A DNA stretch of 64,000 bases from Apostichopus japonicus. Lineage: Eukaryota > Echinodermata > Holothuroidea > Aspidochirotida > Stichopodidae. A program made the position numbers and the translations under genes. The notes beneath the pieces are model-generated. The model had not been told where the DNA came from. It worked only from the letters and a program-made list of their open reading frames with translations, and searched no databases. Shown piece after piece: positions 12,871 through 26,323 of this stretch. Each line of letters begins with the position of its first letter. The first letter of the stretch is position 1. The stretch is taken from positions 14,331,521-14,395,520 of the forward strand of contig NC_092562.1 in the NCBI RefSeq assembly GCF_037975245.1, read 5' to 3'.

Positions 12871-15800
12871 ATTGTCATATACAGTGGCAGATCCCAGAAG
12901 CTCTCAATATCATACTGTACATACTGTATGTACTGTGCACAATGCTGAAAGAAACCTTAAAGCAAGGATTGTGATTGCTGAAGCATTGTGGAAAAAAAAA
13001 TCTGAAGTTATTTTAATATCAAATTTCGGGCCATCAGAACGTTTTGAACTGTCCGGACTTATCTGACTGTACATATAAAGATACAATACACAATTTACTA
13101 TTAAAGCGTAAAACACCACTTTCATCTACCAGATGGGATTGAGGTCTCATGTGGTTTTACCGCATACACTACAATGATACATGGTGTTTTAAGTCAGGAC
13201 CGGTTTCACAAAGTTATATTCAAAGGCAGTGTTCACACTTCATATTGAAGTTCTTGTAGTAAAGTGAGTCCTGTCCATTCTGCCTGTCAAATTCCGAGCG
13301 GCTTGATGATATGTAACAGGGATTACAGTGCTTCCTGCTAACATACAGTACTGTTAGGGCTTGGTATTAATTACTGACTAAATGTTGAAGGGATTTTTTA
13401 TTGGTAGTCCATTGCGTACATGGAAAATAAAACTCCATAATTTTTTCATCGCCTCAGTCCTAGTTTGGGGATTTTTCATCCAATGATTCAGGAGAAGTGA
13501 ATTTTTGAACCTCGCGCCAACTTTATCTTATATATTTTGAACAGTGGAGAATGATGAGCGACTAGCTGTGACGTCATTGCAGCACTTCGTTTCAGGGGCT
13601 GCAGGGACGCTATCATTGGCAAGCTACACTTAACAGTGGCAAAGAAATTTCAACTTTTTGAAAGTAAAATAGCGATTTAGATGGAAATTTCTCGGTTAAG
13701 TTGATAGTTTGCAATCTTTTAAAGAGCTAAAACGTTCAAGAATTCCCTAACTCGGTTTTCTCCATAATATGTTGTTTAGATATTTGTTATTTGAGCAATT
13801 CTTTTAATCTGAAGCCGCACGCAAAGTCTGTTCACATTCCTGTGTATCGTATCAAGGCCAATCTAAGAGTGAGATCGGAATCGATTCTGATCAATGTGCC
13901 ACACTGACGTCACGTCTCGACGTAAGTCAGTGTTAGATTCGAATTTACTTGCAGGACGGGCCAACATTTCAAGCACTCTATCACGCAAACTAAAATTCAT
14001 CACAGGGCAAGGCTTAGGGCGATATGACCGAAAATGACTGGATCCCATTTTTTACTAAACAATTCCTTAAATGGATAAACTTTCCAATGGACAGCTTCAA
14101 AATGATAAATTGAGAATCTACATATCACAACATACAGTCTGCCTCTGGACAAAAATGCCAAAAAACCAATAACCACAGAGCCAATTATTAAACAGAACTT
14201 GACAGATTTTATGTGAAACTGCACACAATATTTCCAAGTTTTGACCGATGTCAAGGGAGATTGCACTGTTGATGTTGACCTACGTAGATACAGTACATGT
14301 CAAGTGCAAAGTTCATCCAACTCACAGTTATCCTTTTACAAGGTATTCAATCTTTGACCTCTACATGACCTCTATTTGACCTTTTAACCTTCACATGGAA
14401 TGCCAACTGGTGTCTTGTACTCACTAAGGGATCAATATATATGATAACAAGTTCATGAAATTCATCCAAGCTTCACTTTTCTGATTGTTGCCATTTCAGC
14501 GGTTGAGCGGAGCTGACCTCCAATGACCTTTGAATGCCACATTTTAAATACTCTCTCATGCTGTTATGGATCATTGTGTCACGGACTACAATCAACAAAT
14601 TATGCACAACTGGTACTAACTACAGAATCCCTAAACCCAAAAAGTTCATCTAATGTTAGAATCTTCTCATAGTTCTGTGTCATGACAGAAATGGCTATAT
14701 TTTTGACCCGGTATGTGGCCGATGTACTGTTAACAATGTGGTCATATTGTAAAATAACAAACCACATTCTACTGTACACTGTATATATCAGTTCACATCT
14801 ATTTATGTCGGGCTACTAAACACATATCTTACGGAACATTTTCTTTATCAGGATATTTGAAGAACATTTTAGGGTGAGCTGTACGAGTACCAAATATCTC
14901 AACAGATATGATCGCATTCTGAGCTTTCTCACAAGTTTCCAAAGAGTTATTCTTGTAATGAAGACCTCAATGAGTATTCATGAGTTTACATGAGTTATCT
15001 TACAGCAAAAATCTGTTTAAAGTCACTATATTATTTGTACAAATGATCACTGACGTTTTGTTTACAATCCAGGATGAAATTTCAAAACATCATTCATCAT
15101 CCTACAGTATGTACTCTGTGAGCCGTTCCTTCCATACTAAATCATTTAATCGCATTAGAGAGAATAACAACTTACATACTCTACGCAAGTTGCTGGATTT
15201 CATCACTAAATCATCACACGACTGTACAAAATTATCATATTTTGAACTATAATTCACAACAGGAGACAGGTCGCCCTTTCCAGGAAAAAACCTACACTAA
15301 TTTATCGGTAAGATTGGAGTTTGGTCCAAAAATTGATTGCGAAAAAAAAAAAATCAAAAATTTAATTTGTTAAATTAAATTAAAAATTCTACGGCTTGAA
15401 AAACACTTCCTCTGACGGAATATTTCTCAACATTTTGTAATACGGAGGAACCCATAGTTTTGCGCTATCCGACAAAACGTGTGGAGTCCTCTCTGTAAAT
15501 GCAGGGACAAGCCAATTGAAAGTCAGCAATACACACAAGTGTATCATCCATTCCTACAACAGCATATCTCAGCAAAACTTGCAGCACACATAAAGCACCT
15601 TACATGCAAATTGTGAAGTTTGCAAACTGTATTTTTACAAAGTGTATTATTACACAGAAATTTCATCACTTTTAAATTTTTTAATTTATCAAATGGGGTA
15701 CAAACTCAGACATTCAGAGAATGACCATCTGTAAATATTTAGCGGCACTTCTGAGGATTCGACTTGAAATCGACTTTATGACAGTTCGGCTGAACCCTAA

Positions 15801-16999
15801 GAGAAACCGACCAAAATTACGTTCTCAAGTTTCACTTCTTACGATTTTCTAACGATACCATCAAACTGATTTACATAAATGTTGTTTAACTAAAGGTTTG
15901 TGTCACGTAGTATTAACCAAAAGTGAAAGTAATTTTGCCACTTGGACAAAAATATCCCAATTTGTCTAAAGTGCAGCTCTGGAGTGCAAGGTTTTTAAGG
16001 GTGAACTTTAATGTGCAATTACCGACACAGTCTTGCGGGATTTGTTGTTTTATTATAAACCAAAAGACTAAAATTCAATCACGGAAATCCAACCTGAATC
16101 TGAAGTGTCTCCGCAAGTCGCACTTTGCCTTTCGTCTGCAATTTTCAAAAACACTACCAACCATTAGCCAAGAAACATTTCGATCTTACTCGATTACATT
16201 AATATAAAAAAAGAGACACTCGATTGCATTCAAAAGCACTCGATTATTATCCCAGCAAAGTAAGTCTAAGCTCAAGTCAAATCAAGTCAAGTCAAATCAA
16301 AGACTACATTCGATCATGTAGACAGTTTGTCAGCCCCGATAATTCTTCTTAATACAGCTCTGTATTAATTGCATGCAATAGACATGCTGGAGAAACACTT
16401 CTTTATTTACTGATATAGTGAAATAAATATATATTGAACATGGTCATTATGGGATTTTAGAATCCAAGTAAAAAAAAAAGGAAATTTTACATTTAACTTA
16501 ACAAACTTAATAATCCCTAGCTCTTCAATTTTTTTTTTTTTGGGGGGGGGGGTTGGGGGTACTACAGTACTGTGTGAGTAAATAATCACACTTGTAATCA
16601 TGGGGAGATACTATACCTTTTGCCAACAAATTTGACCCATTTTCAGAGATCCATAGAATGTAAAATTCAAAAAGAAACATTGGTATCCTTCTTTGTGTAC
16701 AAAACAGTCAAAATCTAAACATTAATCAGATGCATGGTTAGTCTGTCCAAGATCATATCTTTTTGTCAATTTATGTCACAATCAGGCACAAGAAATATGC
16801 TTTAACTCTAATTGTAGACTAATTATTAAAAATACAAACAACAGAACCACTGAAAACAGTACCATTATGACAGTTAACTGTTAGGTAGATGGAAAAGAGT
16901 GTGAAAGTACAGAGGTGACAGGTGAGAAATCAAAATCATCTGTTGAAGCTGAAAATCATCTGCTAAACGCTGCAAAATATGGACGATTGGTTTACTTAC
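12871..16999. other. Long intronic or intergenic stretch
   Basis: No exon could be supported. Around 14340-14560 several TGACCT words recur (tttgacctctacatgacc and similar), resembling the repeat carried at 49740-52819. Short poly-A, poly-T and poly-G runs occur near 15340 and 16535. Confidence 0.4.
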
Positions 17000-17026
17000 A
17001 GCCAAGGTACAAGAATATGTCAACAG
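17000..17026 (-). CDS. Possible 27 bp microexon of the unidentified gene
   Basis: The minus strand reads LLTYSCTLA between a pyrimidine-rich acceptor (tctctctcaagag) and a good donor (GCT|gtaagt). It keeps phase 0 with the exon at 17647-17706. Short length makes chance possible. Confidence 0.35.
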
Positions 17027-17040
17027 CTCTTGAGAGAGAA

Positions 17041-17520
17041 TGAGAATGAGATACCTTGGGTTGATCAGAGGTGACCTATCAGTGTGGGAGGTTGGTGTCA
17101 AAGGTTACCAGCTCACTGAATGAGAATGAGATACTGTGGGTTGATCAGAGGTGACTGATCACCCTGGGAGGTCGGTGTCAAAGGTTACCAGGTCACTGAA
17201 TGAGAATGAGATACTGTGGGTTGATCAGGGGTGACTGATCACCTTGGGAGGCCGGTGTCAAAGATAACCAGGTCACTGAATGAGAATGAGATACTGTGGG
17301 TTGATCAGCAGTGACTGATCACCCTGGGATGTGGGTGTTAAAGGTTACCAGGTCACTGAATGAGAATGATATACTGTGGGTTGATCAGAGCTGACCTATC
17401 AATATGGAAGTTCAGTGTCAAAAATTACCATGTCACTGAATGAGAATAAGGTACTGTGGGTTGATCTGAGCTGCATGGTAAATGTGGGTGGTCAGTGTCA
17501 AAGGTTACAAGGTCACTCTA
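17041..17520. repeat. 80 bp tandem repeat, about 6 copies
   Basis: tgagaatgagatactgtggg starts at 17121 and recurs at 17201 and 17281, then with changes at 17361 and 17441, exactly 80 bp apart. Each unit also has ttgatcagaggtgac and gtgtcaaaggttacc. The last unit runs into a segment (tcactctagacacag to gagacaggtaagtg) that resembles 3460-3515, so the two loci share an older repeat. Confidence 0.93.
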
Positions 17521-17646
17521 GACACAGTACAGCAAGTGAGCAGGTGCTGTGAGGAGACAGGTAAGTGTGGAGCACACAAATAAAAATCTCTTGTGAAAAG
17601 AAGAAGAGAGATTCTTGAGAGAAGTCATAAAGCGGTCAACACTCAC

Positions 17647-19280
17647 AAACTGGTAGCTCTGTTTCTTTGCCATCAGCGCTGCTTGGTAACTCTTGGTAAC
17701 GTCTCCCTAAAATCAACAAAAAGATCAACAATACTGTACTTCAAAGTGCAAAAAAACCACATACTGTATAAACAGATATATGACAGAGAGACCAAGTTGT
17801 ACATTAAGTACTGCACACAATACAGTGGATACAGTTTTACTATTTTAAGTATAGCAGTTCAGTAGCTTTTTCCCTGCAAGGCAATAAAGAAAAAAAAAGG
17901 AGCCACTGATCTGCTTTTTAATCTGGAAAAGTTAAAATTCCAGACTTACTTGGTTTTTTCGCTCCAGGCCATTGAACTACAAAAAAAACAGGAGTCATTA
18001 CATGACTACTGGACGTAACCAACCTGTGGACCCCACTGTGTTAGAGTGGTTGCTCTTTCATTTAAAAAAGAAAAGAATTAAGAGTTAATGTAGATTTTAA
18101 AAAAAGAAATATTTCTTTCTTTTGGCAGTGGAAGCAATCAAGATGAGATTGAAAGATTCCGGTTCCTAACACCAAAACTTACAACCGCAAGCACGAAGAG
18201 AAACATATGTGCAATAAACTTAGGTAACTCTAACCCTGGTTCAATAGCTTCTGTTTTTGTTTGCCCTTGAAGGCAAAATATAAAGGCAGAAATTGTGTTT
18301 GCAACCTGGAAAGAAGGAAATATTCCAGCTGACTTCTTTGAGGCATCAATTACGTGTGTTTGAATGACGGCAACATGAGCCATTAAATATTCATAAAGGG
18401 GCCAATGTGTGATTCCACTCTGTTACAATTTTCGGTGTCCTCATAGCATCATAAAGAAAATACAGTACTTTTTAAGGTTTGACATTTCAAATCTATGTCA
18501 ATTTAATAAGGATAAGAATGGATTTGGTTTGAGTTCTGCCAGGGATGGGAGAAGGTATTGAGACTTACAAAGATTCCTAAAAAACCAAAACTCACAGTCA
18601 GTAGTGAATTAAGATTCTAGAAAAGATATATCACAAAATCAATACAGTTTGAAAATTGAAATTGTTTGTTCTAAAGGCAATGCTTCGATTTCTGTGATGA
18701 AGTCAATACTTAGAAACATTGGTCCCTGAAGTCTTGAGCCGTTTTTAGAGATAACCTAACAATTGCCTCGGTTAAAACTTAAAAGTACTTAACAGCACCA
18801 AAGTGTTGACTTTTAAACCAAAAAATAAAAACACATAAACAAAGGGAATTTAACTACATAATTAACCCTTTTGATGGTCACATAGCCAAACAATCTGTTT
18901 CATACCCATCTGTGTCCTGGATGCTACAGAAACTATATCCTCCTGGGTTCTAGGATTAGGGAATGGTTTGGTATGACAGCTGGTCTTTGGTAGCAAAATG
19001 GTTTTTTTGGTTGAGTCATTCATCATACCCACTTATCATATAAAGGTAAATATGCTGGTAGTATAAATTTCTTCCATTCACAATGTAAGCTGAATGTATG
19101 ACAATTAGTTACATATAAAAATATATATACAGTATATAGATATCTCTTAATATATACAAGTACAAAAGAATGGAAAACTAAGCACTGTAGTGGTACAGTA
19201 ACAAACCTCGTATCTGCCAAAGAGTGGAATGAGATTCAGTTGTATCAGTAGGAAGACCAGACTGAATGTGAGCAAGGTCC
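17647..19280 (-). CDS. Four exons of an unidentified membrane-type gene
   Basis: Four minus-strand exons join in phase: 19280-19207 (74 bp), 18305-18183 (123 bp), 17976-17950 (27 bp) and 17706-17647 (60 bp). Each has an AG acceptor with a pyrimidine tract and a GT donor. The donor at 19207 (gtttgt) is the weakest. The peptide opens with the hydrophobic stretch TLLTFSLVFLLIQLNLIPLF, probably membrane-spanning. It continues VANTISAFIFCLQ, then FIAHMFLFVLAV (a second hydrophobic patch), FNGLERKNQ and GDVTKSYQAALMAKKQSYQF. The 5' end lies above 19.3 kb and the 3' end below 17.6 kb, perhaps reaching the exon at 4303-4494. I do not recognise the protein. Splicing was inferred by eye, so an RNA alignment would be decisive. 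Confidence 0.6.
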
Positions 19281-19648
19281 CTAAAATGCAGGAAGGAGAC
19301 CTACGATTCAATCTCATGGCACATTAGTATCACCTCTATCCTTCCATGGCAAGCCATCGTCTGTACATATGATAGGACAAAACAAATTAAGTGTGATCAG
19401 TACGGCTCTGGCAAAATACAATATGCTTCAAAATAATTTCATAATTATAGTGCGAAGTTATATATTACTATATTGCACACTGTTTTCAAGTAATCTCTGG
19501 TGTATGGCCAGGGAATAATTTAAGTATTCACATGTTGTGTAGTATTTTTCAGGTTTATAATTTTTATTTCTCATAAGATATACTGAAAATAGTACAGTTA
19601 TGCTTCAGTATACAAACACTATATTTGCCTTTGTGTAGCAATTTGGCC

Positions 19649-19868
19649 ATATTTACTTCGCTCCTTGCTTACTTATCTTCCCGCAACCTTACTACAAGTT
19701 ACTACAAGTTACTACAAGTTTGGATGAAAGCCATCGACGAGGCCTTAGATGGTCATCCAAAATTTACTTGTGAGTTCAAGTAGTAAAATTTTTGGTAACT
19801 GGGGGTACCTTGTAGTAACTTGTAGTAAGGTTGTGGCTAGACAAGTAAGCGTGGAGCGAAGTAAATAT
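19649..19868. mobile_element. Short inverted-repeat element, 220 bp
   Basis: The left arm (atatttacttcgctccttgc) and right arm are inverted copies over about 55 bp, including several ttactacaag repeats. No convincing target duplication was seen. It is probably a MITE. Confidence 0.65.
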
Positions 19869-20049
19869 CCAACCCAGTAAGTTTTGGAGTTTATTATGCA
19901 TCTAGATAAATAGGCCCATTGTAGCTTTATACAAAAGAGATACCTGATCAATTATTCACTCATGCCATTGGTTTTCAGGGATGTTTAACAATCTGGGGAA
20001 TTGTGAATGAATGGTACTGTAATAATCTTGTAAAAAGTCACAATTAAGC

Positions 20050-20470
20050 AAAAAGACCTAACATGTACAGTACCACACAATATGCTATCATATATACTGT
20101 ACATACATAGCACTACAAAATATCATAAATACACAGCACTACAAAATATCATAAATACACAGCACAACATAATATCATACATGTACACAGCACTACTGTA
20201 CATAATATCATACATACACAGTATGCTATATATATTATCATACATTCACAGTATGCTATAAACTGTCATACATACACAGTATATATGCTATAGTATCATA
20301 CATTCACAGTATGCTATATTATCATACAGTACATACACAGTATGCTATCATACACGTACAGATCGCTACATACTGTACACATATGCTACATACCATCATA
20401 AATTACACAACTTATCATACAAACACAGTATGCTAATATAATACATGTACACAGCATGATACATATCATG
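20050..20470. repeat. Degenerate satellite of ATCATACATACACAGTATGCT type
   Basis: Words atcatacatacacagtatg and cactacaaaatatcataa recur with irregular spacing of about 25-30 bp through the block. The unit is too degraded for a reliable copy count. Confidence 0.75.
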
Positions 20471-22562
20471 TAACAAATTCTACAATATTCTCTGTTACCA
20501 GCTCTGCATATTTACCAACTGTTTCAGTAAGTTACCTGCATGTATAACTAAATGTGAATTCTGACACAAAGGATACAACTCAACTATATGTACATAAGGA
20601 GATAATTTAGTGTTTAAAGTATTTAGTCTCATATAAAATACTATGGCTTCTGTGTACAAAACATACATCTTTGCACATGAACAGCTAATTGCCCATTTCT
20701 TGCATAGCACTTTGTGATGCGAGACTGGACACAATATTCTCTGCACTGTTCTCTATCATTTAATACTCACAACAGCTGTTACATTATAATAAAACTACAT
20801 ATACTGTATGTCTAGTAGACATGTCTGTACAGTATGTATCTGCTCTGCAAACCTTCACAAATCGCACTACTGACCGCATGTACTGTATGCACGAAAACAT
20901 AGCATCTCTCACAACGAGCTGTAAAACACCTGTAGCAAATTGCATACAGTACCAAAAACATTTTAGCATTTTGCTTTGCAATTATATACCAAATATTTCA
21001 TGTACAAATTCACTGTTTCCACTTTTAAGTGCCATTTCTTTCTACTCTGGGTCCCCTAATAAATTTATGGAAGGAAACCAAAAATACTCTGTTTTCACGT
21101 ACTGTAACTTGAGTCATAAATTTGCCAATTTATGACTCAAGTTACAATACGAAAATTTGCCAAGTTCATCCTTGAAACCTTTGTCCACAAGGTCATCTGT
21201 AATGAATCCACTATATTTTGGGCCGCGTGGACGGGTCAGATTACGCTGGTGAAGTGAAATCAGTTCCATCAATGTCCTTCCATGAAACATAATTCATATC
21301 AGGAGATGGATGGTCCAGGAGGGGCCCACTGAAGGATTACATAACAATACTGATTACTCACAAACATCCTCTTCATGCATTGCCTTTTAAGTTTTCAAGG
21401 GCAAACCGTGGGCTGAACATCAGTCCCAATTCTTAAAGTACTAGTACGGAAACCTAGCCAATTTGCCCCATATTCAGTAAATTTGTTGTGTGTGATAATC
21501 TCACTCAAAATCTGTTTTTTGAAAAGCTGTTGTTGGTTCCGAGATATATTTGAAGTTTTAATAAATCTGGAAACTCAGGAAACGTGTGCAACCTATGACG
21601 TGGAGTGTGGCACTCATCAAAATTACTTAATTTAGCTCTGAATGGATTAACCCTTAATTACAAGCCCACATACTGTATATCATTTGAATAATGTGATGTT
21701 CTCCTTTTCAAAGAAGATCAATAAAATACTTCAAAAAATTGCCTTAGAGGCCAAAAACCTGCGTTCAGTGTCTTTGTAACGAATGTTTTAAAATCAAAGA
21801 AAAATCATAAATAAACTGGCATTAAGAAAAGACTTGTAAAATGATTAATCTTTGAAGGATTTTTGTGGGAGTTGCAGCTATTTTCATGATGCCTAGTGGA
21901 GTGATTAGGACAATGTTGTTTATACAGTAGGTGTCCGTAGACCTTTAAATGCAAAGTAGGACAATTACAGGATGGGAAAAAACATCTGGACAAAAGACCT
22001 CATGTCAGGATTTCAAGCAAACAGTGCTGGTGCTAGTACTGTTGGTTTCAAAGAGATGGATCATGTACAGTAACCTAACATTACATGAGCGAGCGTTGTT
22101 ACAGAAGTTACAGGACTTGAAAATAGGTTGTTAACCATAAATCCTCAACATCCTTGGAGTCATGACTTTCTCTATCACAAAGAACAGAAATTGCACTCCA
22201 GTTAATATGCATTTTACCAGTAAGCATAAATGTTCTCTATATAATTAAGTATGAAGTTAACTTTATACTTAAAGTACCATAGATCTTATGCAACTACTGT
22301 ACATTATATAGAAATATAAAGCAACCATGCATGGGATGTGAATCAAGAAGTAATTACATGCAATTAAAATCATGAAAATATATTGAGCAAATATGAACAT
22401 ATTTATTTGTTCAATGCTTGATTCAGTGCTTCAGTGCTTGATCAACAATCCTATAGAATTCACCAGAAGTCACAAAACATGGCATACGGTGGTTCGTTCT
22501 ATGGGCAAAATTTCGAGAAAAACTGGCTGCAGAACTACCTGTACTTTGAAATGGTAGATATG
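20471..22562. other. No gene recognised
   Basis: Several short open frames exist on both strands, but none has a recognisable motif or a convincing acceptor-donor pair. Confidence 0.4.
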
Positions 22563-23313
22563 TAAGGGGCAATTCCATGAGAAAGTGGACATGATACCCA
22601 AAAAATTAAAAGTGTGTGACAATAGTAAATTTGGTGTCAAATGAAAGCTAAGAGTCCATATTTTCCAGAATCAGGTTCAGAAATGCAATTTTCATGCATT
22701 TTGGAATGAAAATATATGGATAATTGAATATTCATCAGTTGATACAGAAAATTGGATGATTGGTGATAAAAACTATTGGTCACTGCTAATTGATAGGGAG
22801 TATATAAATGATATCAGCCACTACCATGTGAGAGTATAGATCATGGAAAACTGAATGGATAATATTTTCGCCCCTTTTCTTCATTGGTTCCGCTTCAGTG
22901 GCCTTCGGTATTTTCGCCATTTGAAATGTCCTTCCGTTACCGAAAATATCACTTGTTTTAGTTTTTCAGGAAAAGTTGCAGCATGATTAAAATGAATGTT
23001 CATCTTCAAAGCAAGTTTAGATTGGCCAATAAAATGAAATAATTAGTTTCACCCTGGTCCTCTTCGTTTGTTCATTATGATTGATTAAAACCTGTCTTTC
23101 CGTTACCATTTTGGTAACGGAAGGACAGTAACGGAATGACAATTTTTTTTCCAGTCAGATAATTGAGTCATTTGCCAATGATTAAAAGTAAATATCATTG
23201 CATGCATACATATATATTGTATACAGCATCCTGTGGGAGTTGTTGACTCTGAGAGTGATGTTTATATCTACTAAGGTGGTGTGATTGTATAATCTATTGT
23301 TGACTGTCTGGAC

Positions 23314-24249
23314 GCTTTCTAGTCACTTCGCCCAACAACCATTTCGCCCAACTGCCATTTCGCCCAACCAGCCTGGTCATTTCGCCCAACCAGCCTGGTC
23401 ATTTCGCCCAACCAGCATGGTCATTTCGCCCAACCAGCATGGTCATTTCGCCCAACCAGCATGGTCATTTCGCCCAACCTTATTTTTACTAATATTCAGT
23501 CAGAATAATATTACTTTTTGTATTCCACTAGTTCAATTTGATTTTTTGTGGGTTAGGTTACTTCGTAATAGGTAAATAAAAAAGTGAGGTCCGCTTGATA
23601 TCGATCGGAGTCTGAGCAGTTATTTCGGGTACAATGGGAGGATTACACTACTTTAGGCGTTTACGCATACAATGGAAGTTATATTATTATATAAACACAT
23701 ATGTAGGCCTAATCAATTTAACCACGACTTCAAGTTTCGTTAATACTCGGTTCGTATCCCGTAATGTTAACAATTCCCGAACGTTTACTATCAAACCTAA
23801 CCCCTAAAACGATGATCCATCCTCAAGATTCCTTAATATTCGGTTTGTATCCTGTAACGTTAAAAATTCCCGAACGTTTCCTTACTAAAGTTATACAAAG
23901 TAAAGGACTTCAAGTTTCCTTAATATTCCTTAATATTCGAACGTTTACTATCAAACCTAACCCCCAACACACTGATCGATCCTCAAGTTTCCTTAATATT
24001 CGGTTCGTATCCTGTAACGTTAACAATTCCCGAACGTTTCCTTTTGAAGTATCATATTTAATCAAGCATGGGCGAAATGACCAGGCTGGTTGGGCGAAAT
24101 GACCAGGCTGGTTGGGCAAAATGACCAGGCTGGTTGGGCGAAATGACCAGGCTGGTTGGGCGAAATGACCAGGCTGGTTGGGCGAAATGGTAAGGTTGGG
24201 CGAAATGGCAGTTGGGCGAAATGGTTGTTGGGCGAAGTGTCCTGCTTCC
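23314..24249. mobile_element. Nested foldback element with exact 8 bp duplication
   Basis: Both arms consist of TTTCGCCCAACCAGCCTGGT-type units of 22 bp, in opposite orientation (23332-23480 and 24068-24238). Arm tips cacttcgcccaac mirror exactly. Ten bases outside each cacttcgcc tip, the flanking octamer GTCTGGAC occurs on both sides (23306-23313 and 24250-24257). The core holds an imperfect repeat of about 130-180 bp with words such as aattcccgaacgttt and ttaatattcgg. No coding capacity is credible. Confidence 0.85.
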
Positions 24250-24352
24250 GTCTGGACTAGGGCAGCCAACACTTCTTTTCATGTCTCAATGCTAAATGTG
24301 TACAGTTTAGCGTTGAACTTGCCACAGTTTATCCACTTCTTCACATAGACTG

Positions 24353-24685
24353 ATGGGGTCCAAGCTTTTTAGTGCCCCTGAATCCCCTACAGTTCAACGA
24401 CCAACACAGTGTGGGGACTTCATTCTTGTAGAATATGTGGGGGAAAATGAAGTCAGCAAATCATACAAGTTTGTAGCACTTGTCACAGAAGTTCATGAAA
24501 AGGAAGTGTTTGTGACCCATCTCCACAAGGGTGATAAGGAAGGCAAAGTGTATGTTGCAAGGGATCTCACAGACAAATATGGAGTGGTCACGGAGGATCA
24601 AATTGTGAAGCTGCTACTGTCACCATTCATGGACAACAGGGAGAGATACATTTTCAGTGACGCTATCCCAGAGGGGAATTAGGTT
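24353..24685 (+). CDS. Partial ORF of the GGGCAATTCC transposon, function unknown
   Basis: A 109-residue open frame beginning MGSKLFSAPES, with GDFILVEYVGENEVSKSYKF and then FVTHLHKGDKEGKVY, ending at a stop near 24680. The alternating hydrophobic and charged pattern (FILVEYVG, FVALVTEV, EVFVTHL) suggests a small beta-barrel, like the C-terminal modules seen in some unnamed transposon-borne proteins. It starts about 100 bp after the nested foldback insertion. An acceptor-like ttcttcacatag lies just before the ATG, so it may be the last exon of a gene whose upstream part was disrupted. It shows cleaner codon structure than its surroundings. No catalytic motif is visible and I assign no function. 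Confidence 0.6.
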
Positions 24686-26323
24686 GTCCAGAGTATCACT
24701 GATTAACGTTGCATGCTTATGCATGAAGATTGTGTGATTGTTTGTTCCTTTAGATATATAATTACTTCTCATTAATTATTCCAAAAGTAGGATTTCAGCT
24801 TCAGTTGACTAATATTTTAGATTAAATTTTGTTGAGTAAATTGATACACTGTAGTTGCCTCGACTTTTTCGGATTCACTTTTTCAAAATTCAGGTATTGA
24901 TACTGTTAAAAGTAAACGTTATAATTTGTTTGTACTTTCAGATACAATCACTTCCCATTAATTAGCAGGTGATTATTCCTTAAGTAGTAGGACTTCAGCT
25001 TCAGTTGATTATCATTTTAGAATAAATTCAGTTGAATATAGTGATAGTTGCTTCAACTTTTTAAGTTTCGCTTTTTCAGTTATTGACATACAGTTAATTA
25101 ACATAATGTGGTTAGTTAATAATTATAAATAACTTCCATATTTTTGCTTTGGATGGTCAATACATAGTTATAGTTCACATTGGAATGTTGGTTCTGACAA
25201 TTTTATTATTGTGTCAACATGTGATATACTCTTCTTTGCACACTGTAACTGAGTGGACATATTTTCCTTCCGTTACCGTCCTTCCGTTACCAAATTTAAC
25301 TTTAATTAGCACAATATTTCTAGAAAACCAAAGCAACAATTTCAGAATTGAAAGTGGTACAGTATAGGAAACAGTATTGGGATAACATTTCTCATGTCTA
25401 AAATAATATTACTCCATAGAATTCACAGAGTTTTACAATAAACTCAAGACGTGTGAAAACCCTTGTCCGTTTGCTGTCCTTCCGTTACCGACCTCATTAA
25501 TATTCATATTTCAAAAATGGGAAGGGTTTGTGTAAAAAAAAATATGTGGAAATTGAAGTACGTAGTTATAGCTAGTCAATGATGACAATTATTTGTTGTA
25601 ATTAATGGGGATATTCATGATATACTTGTTCAAATGTCAGAAAATTAGTCCCAATGTCCTTCCGTTACCATGGAATTGCCCTAAGGAAAAGCAAGTTGAA
25701 ATTGATCGCAGTTTTCTCGGTTTGAGACGGTAACAGTGCTAAGATGCAACCAACCACTGTAGGAGCAGCAGATGGGAAAGTGCATGATAAAGTTGGTTGA
25801 GAGAGCAAACAAATTTAATTTCCGACTGGCTCGAGTCCCAGCCTTTTTTTCTCTATTTTTTGGGGGGGGAGGAAAGGAGGGGAGGAGATGCTTACTCTCG
25901 ATTCATGAAATTTCAATCCCTAATATTATTTATCTTCCAGATCAATGATTGTGGCGATCTTCATTAGATTTGACTTGTAAACTGTATGTAGTACAAGCTT
26001 TCATTTTCTAGTATACATGTACGTATTATCGGAATGTAAGCTATTTGAAAGAAAGTTTGAAGATTTTGGGGGACTCATGTTCCCCCTATCCCTATTTCCC
26101 ACCAGTGGCTACGGCCCTGGTGAGGCAAATAAGCACCAGTAAAATCCTCATTTATAACTGATCATTAGTAGAATTATAAGCACAGTATTAGTTCTTATTC
26201 AACCCAATCGTTGGGAGATTTAAATGACTTACAGTGCAAAACTGTACTGGAAAATAAAAACCACCTGAAATTCCTAAGCTATCACACAGTCAAATTAACT
26301 GCAATGTTGAAACTTGTATGCAT

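Larger units (their letters stand above)
22563..25695. mobile_element. DNA transposon with GGGCAATTCCATG ends and TAAG duplication
   Basis: The element runs from 22567 to 25691. The ends are inverted repeats, gggcaattccatg on the left and catggaattgccc on the right. The flanks are TAAG on both sides (22563-22566 and 25692-25695); a 3 bp TAA duplication with one extra G is the alternative reading. The word tccttccgttacc or its complement recurs inside both ends (about 22930, 23095-23140, 25267, 25475, 25668), like transposase-binding subterminal repeats. It carries a short ORF at 24353-24682 and was itself hit by the foldback element at 23314-24249. Superfamily is not settled; PIF/Harbinger-like TWA targeting is possible. 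Confidence 0.85.

Noticed and set aside
20499-20535. Minus-strand 37 bp exon with splice-like borders
   Set aside because: Neither usable frame joins to the exon at 19207-19280; one has a stop.
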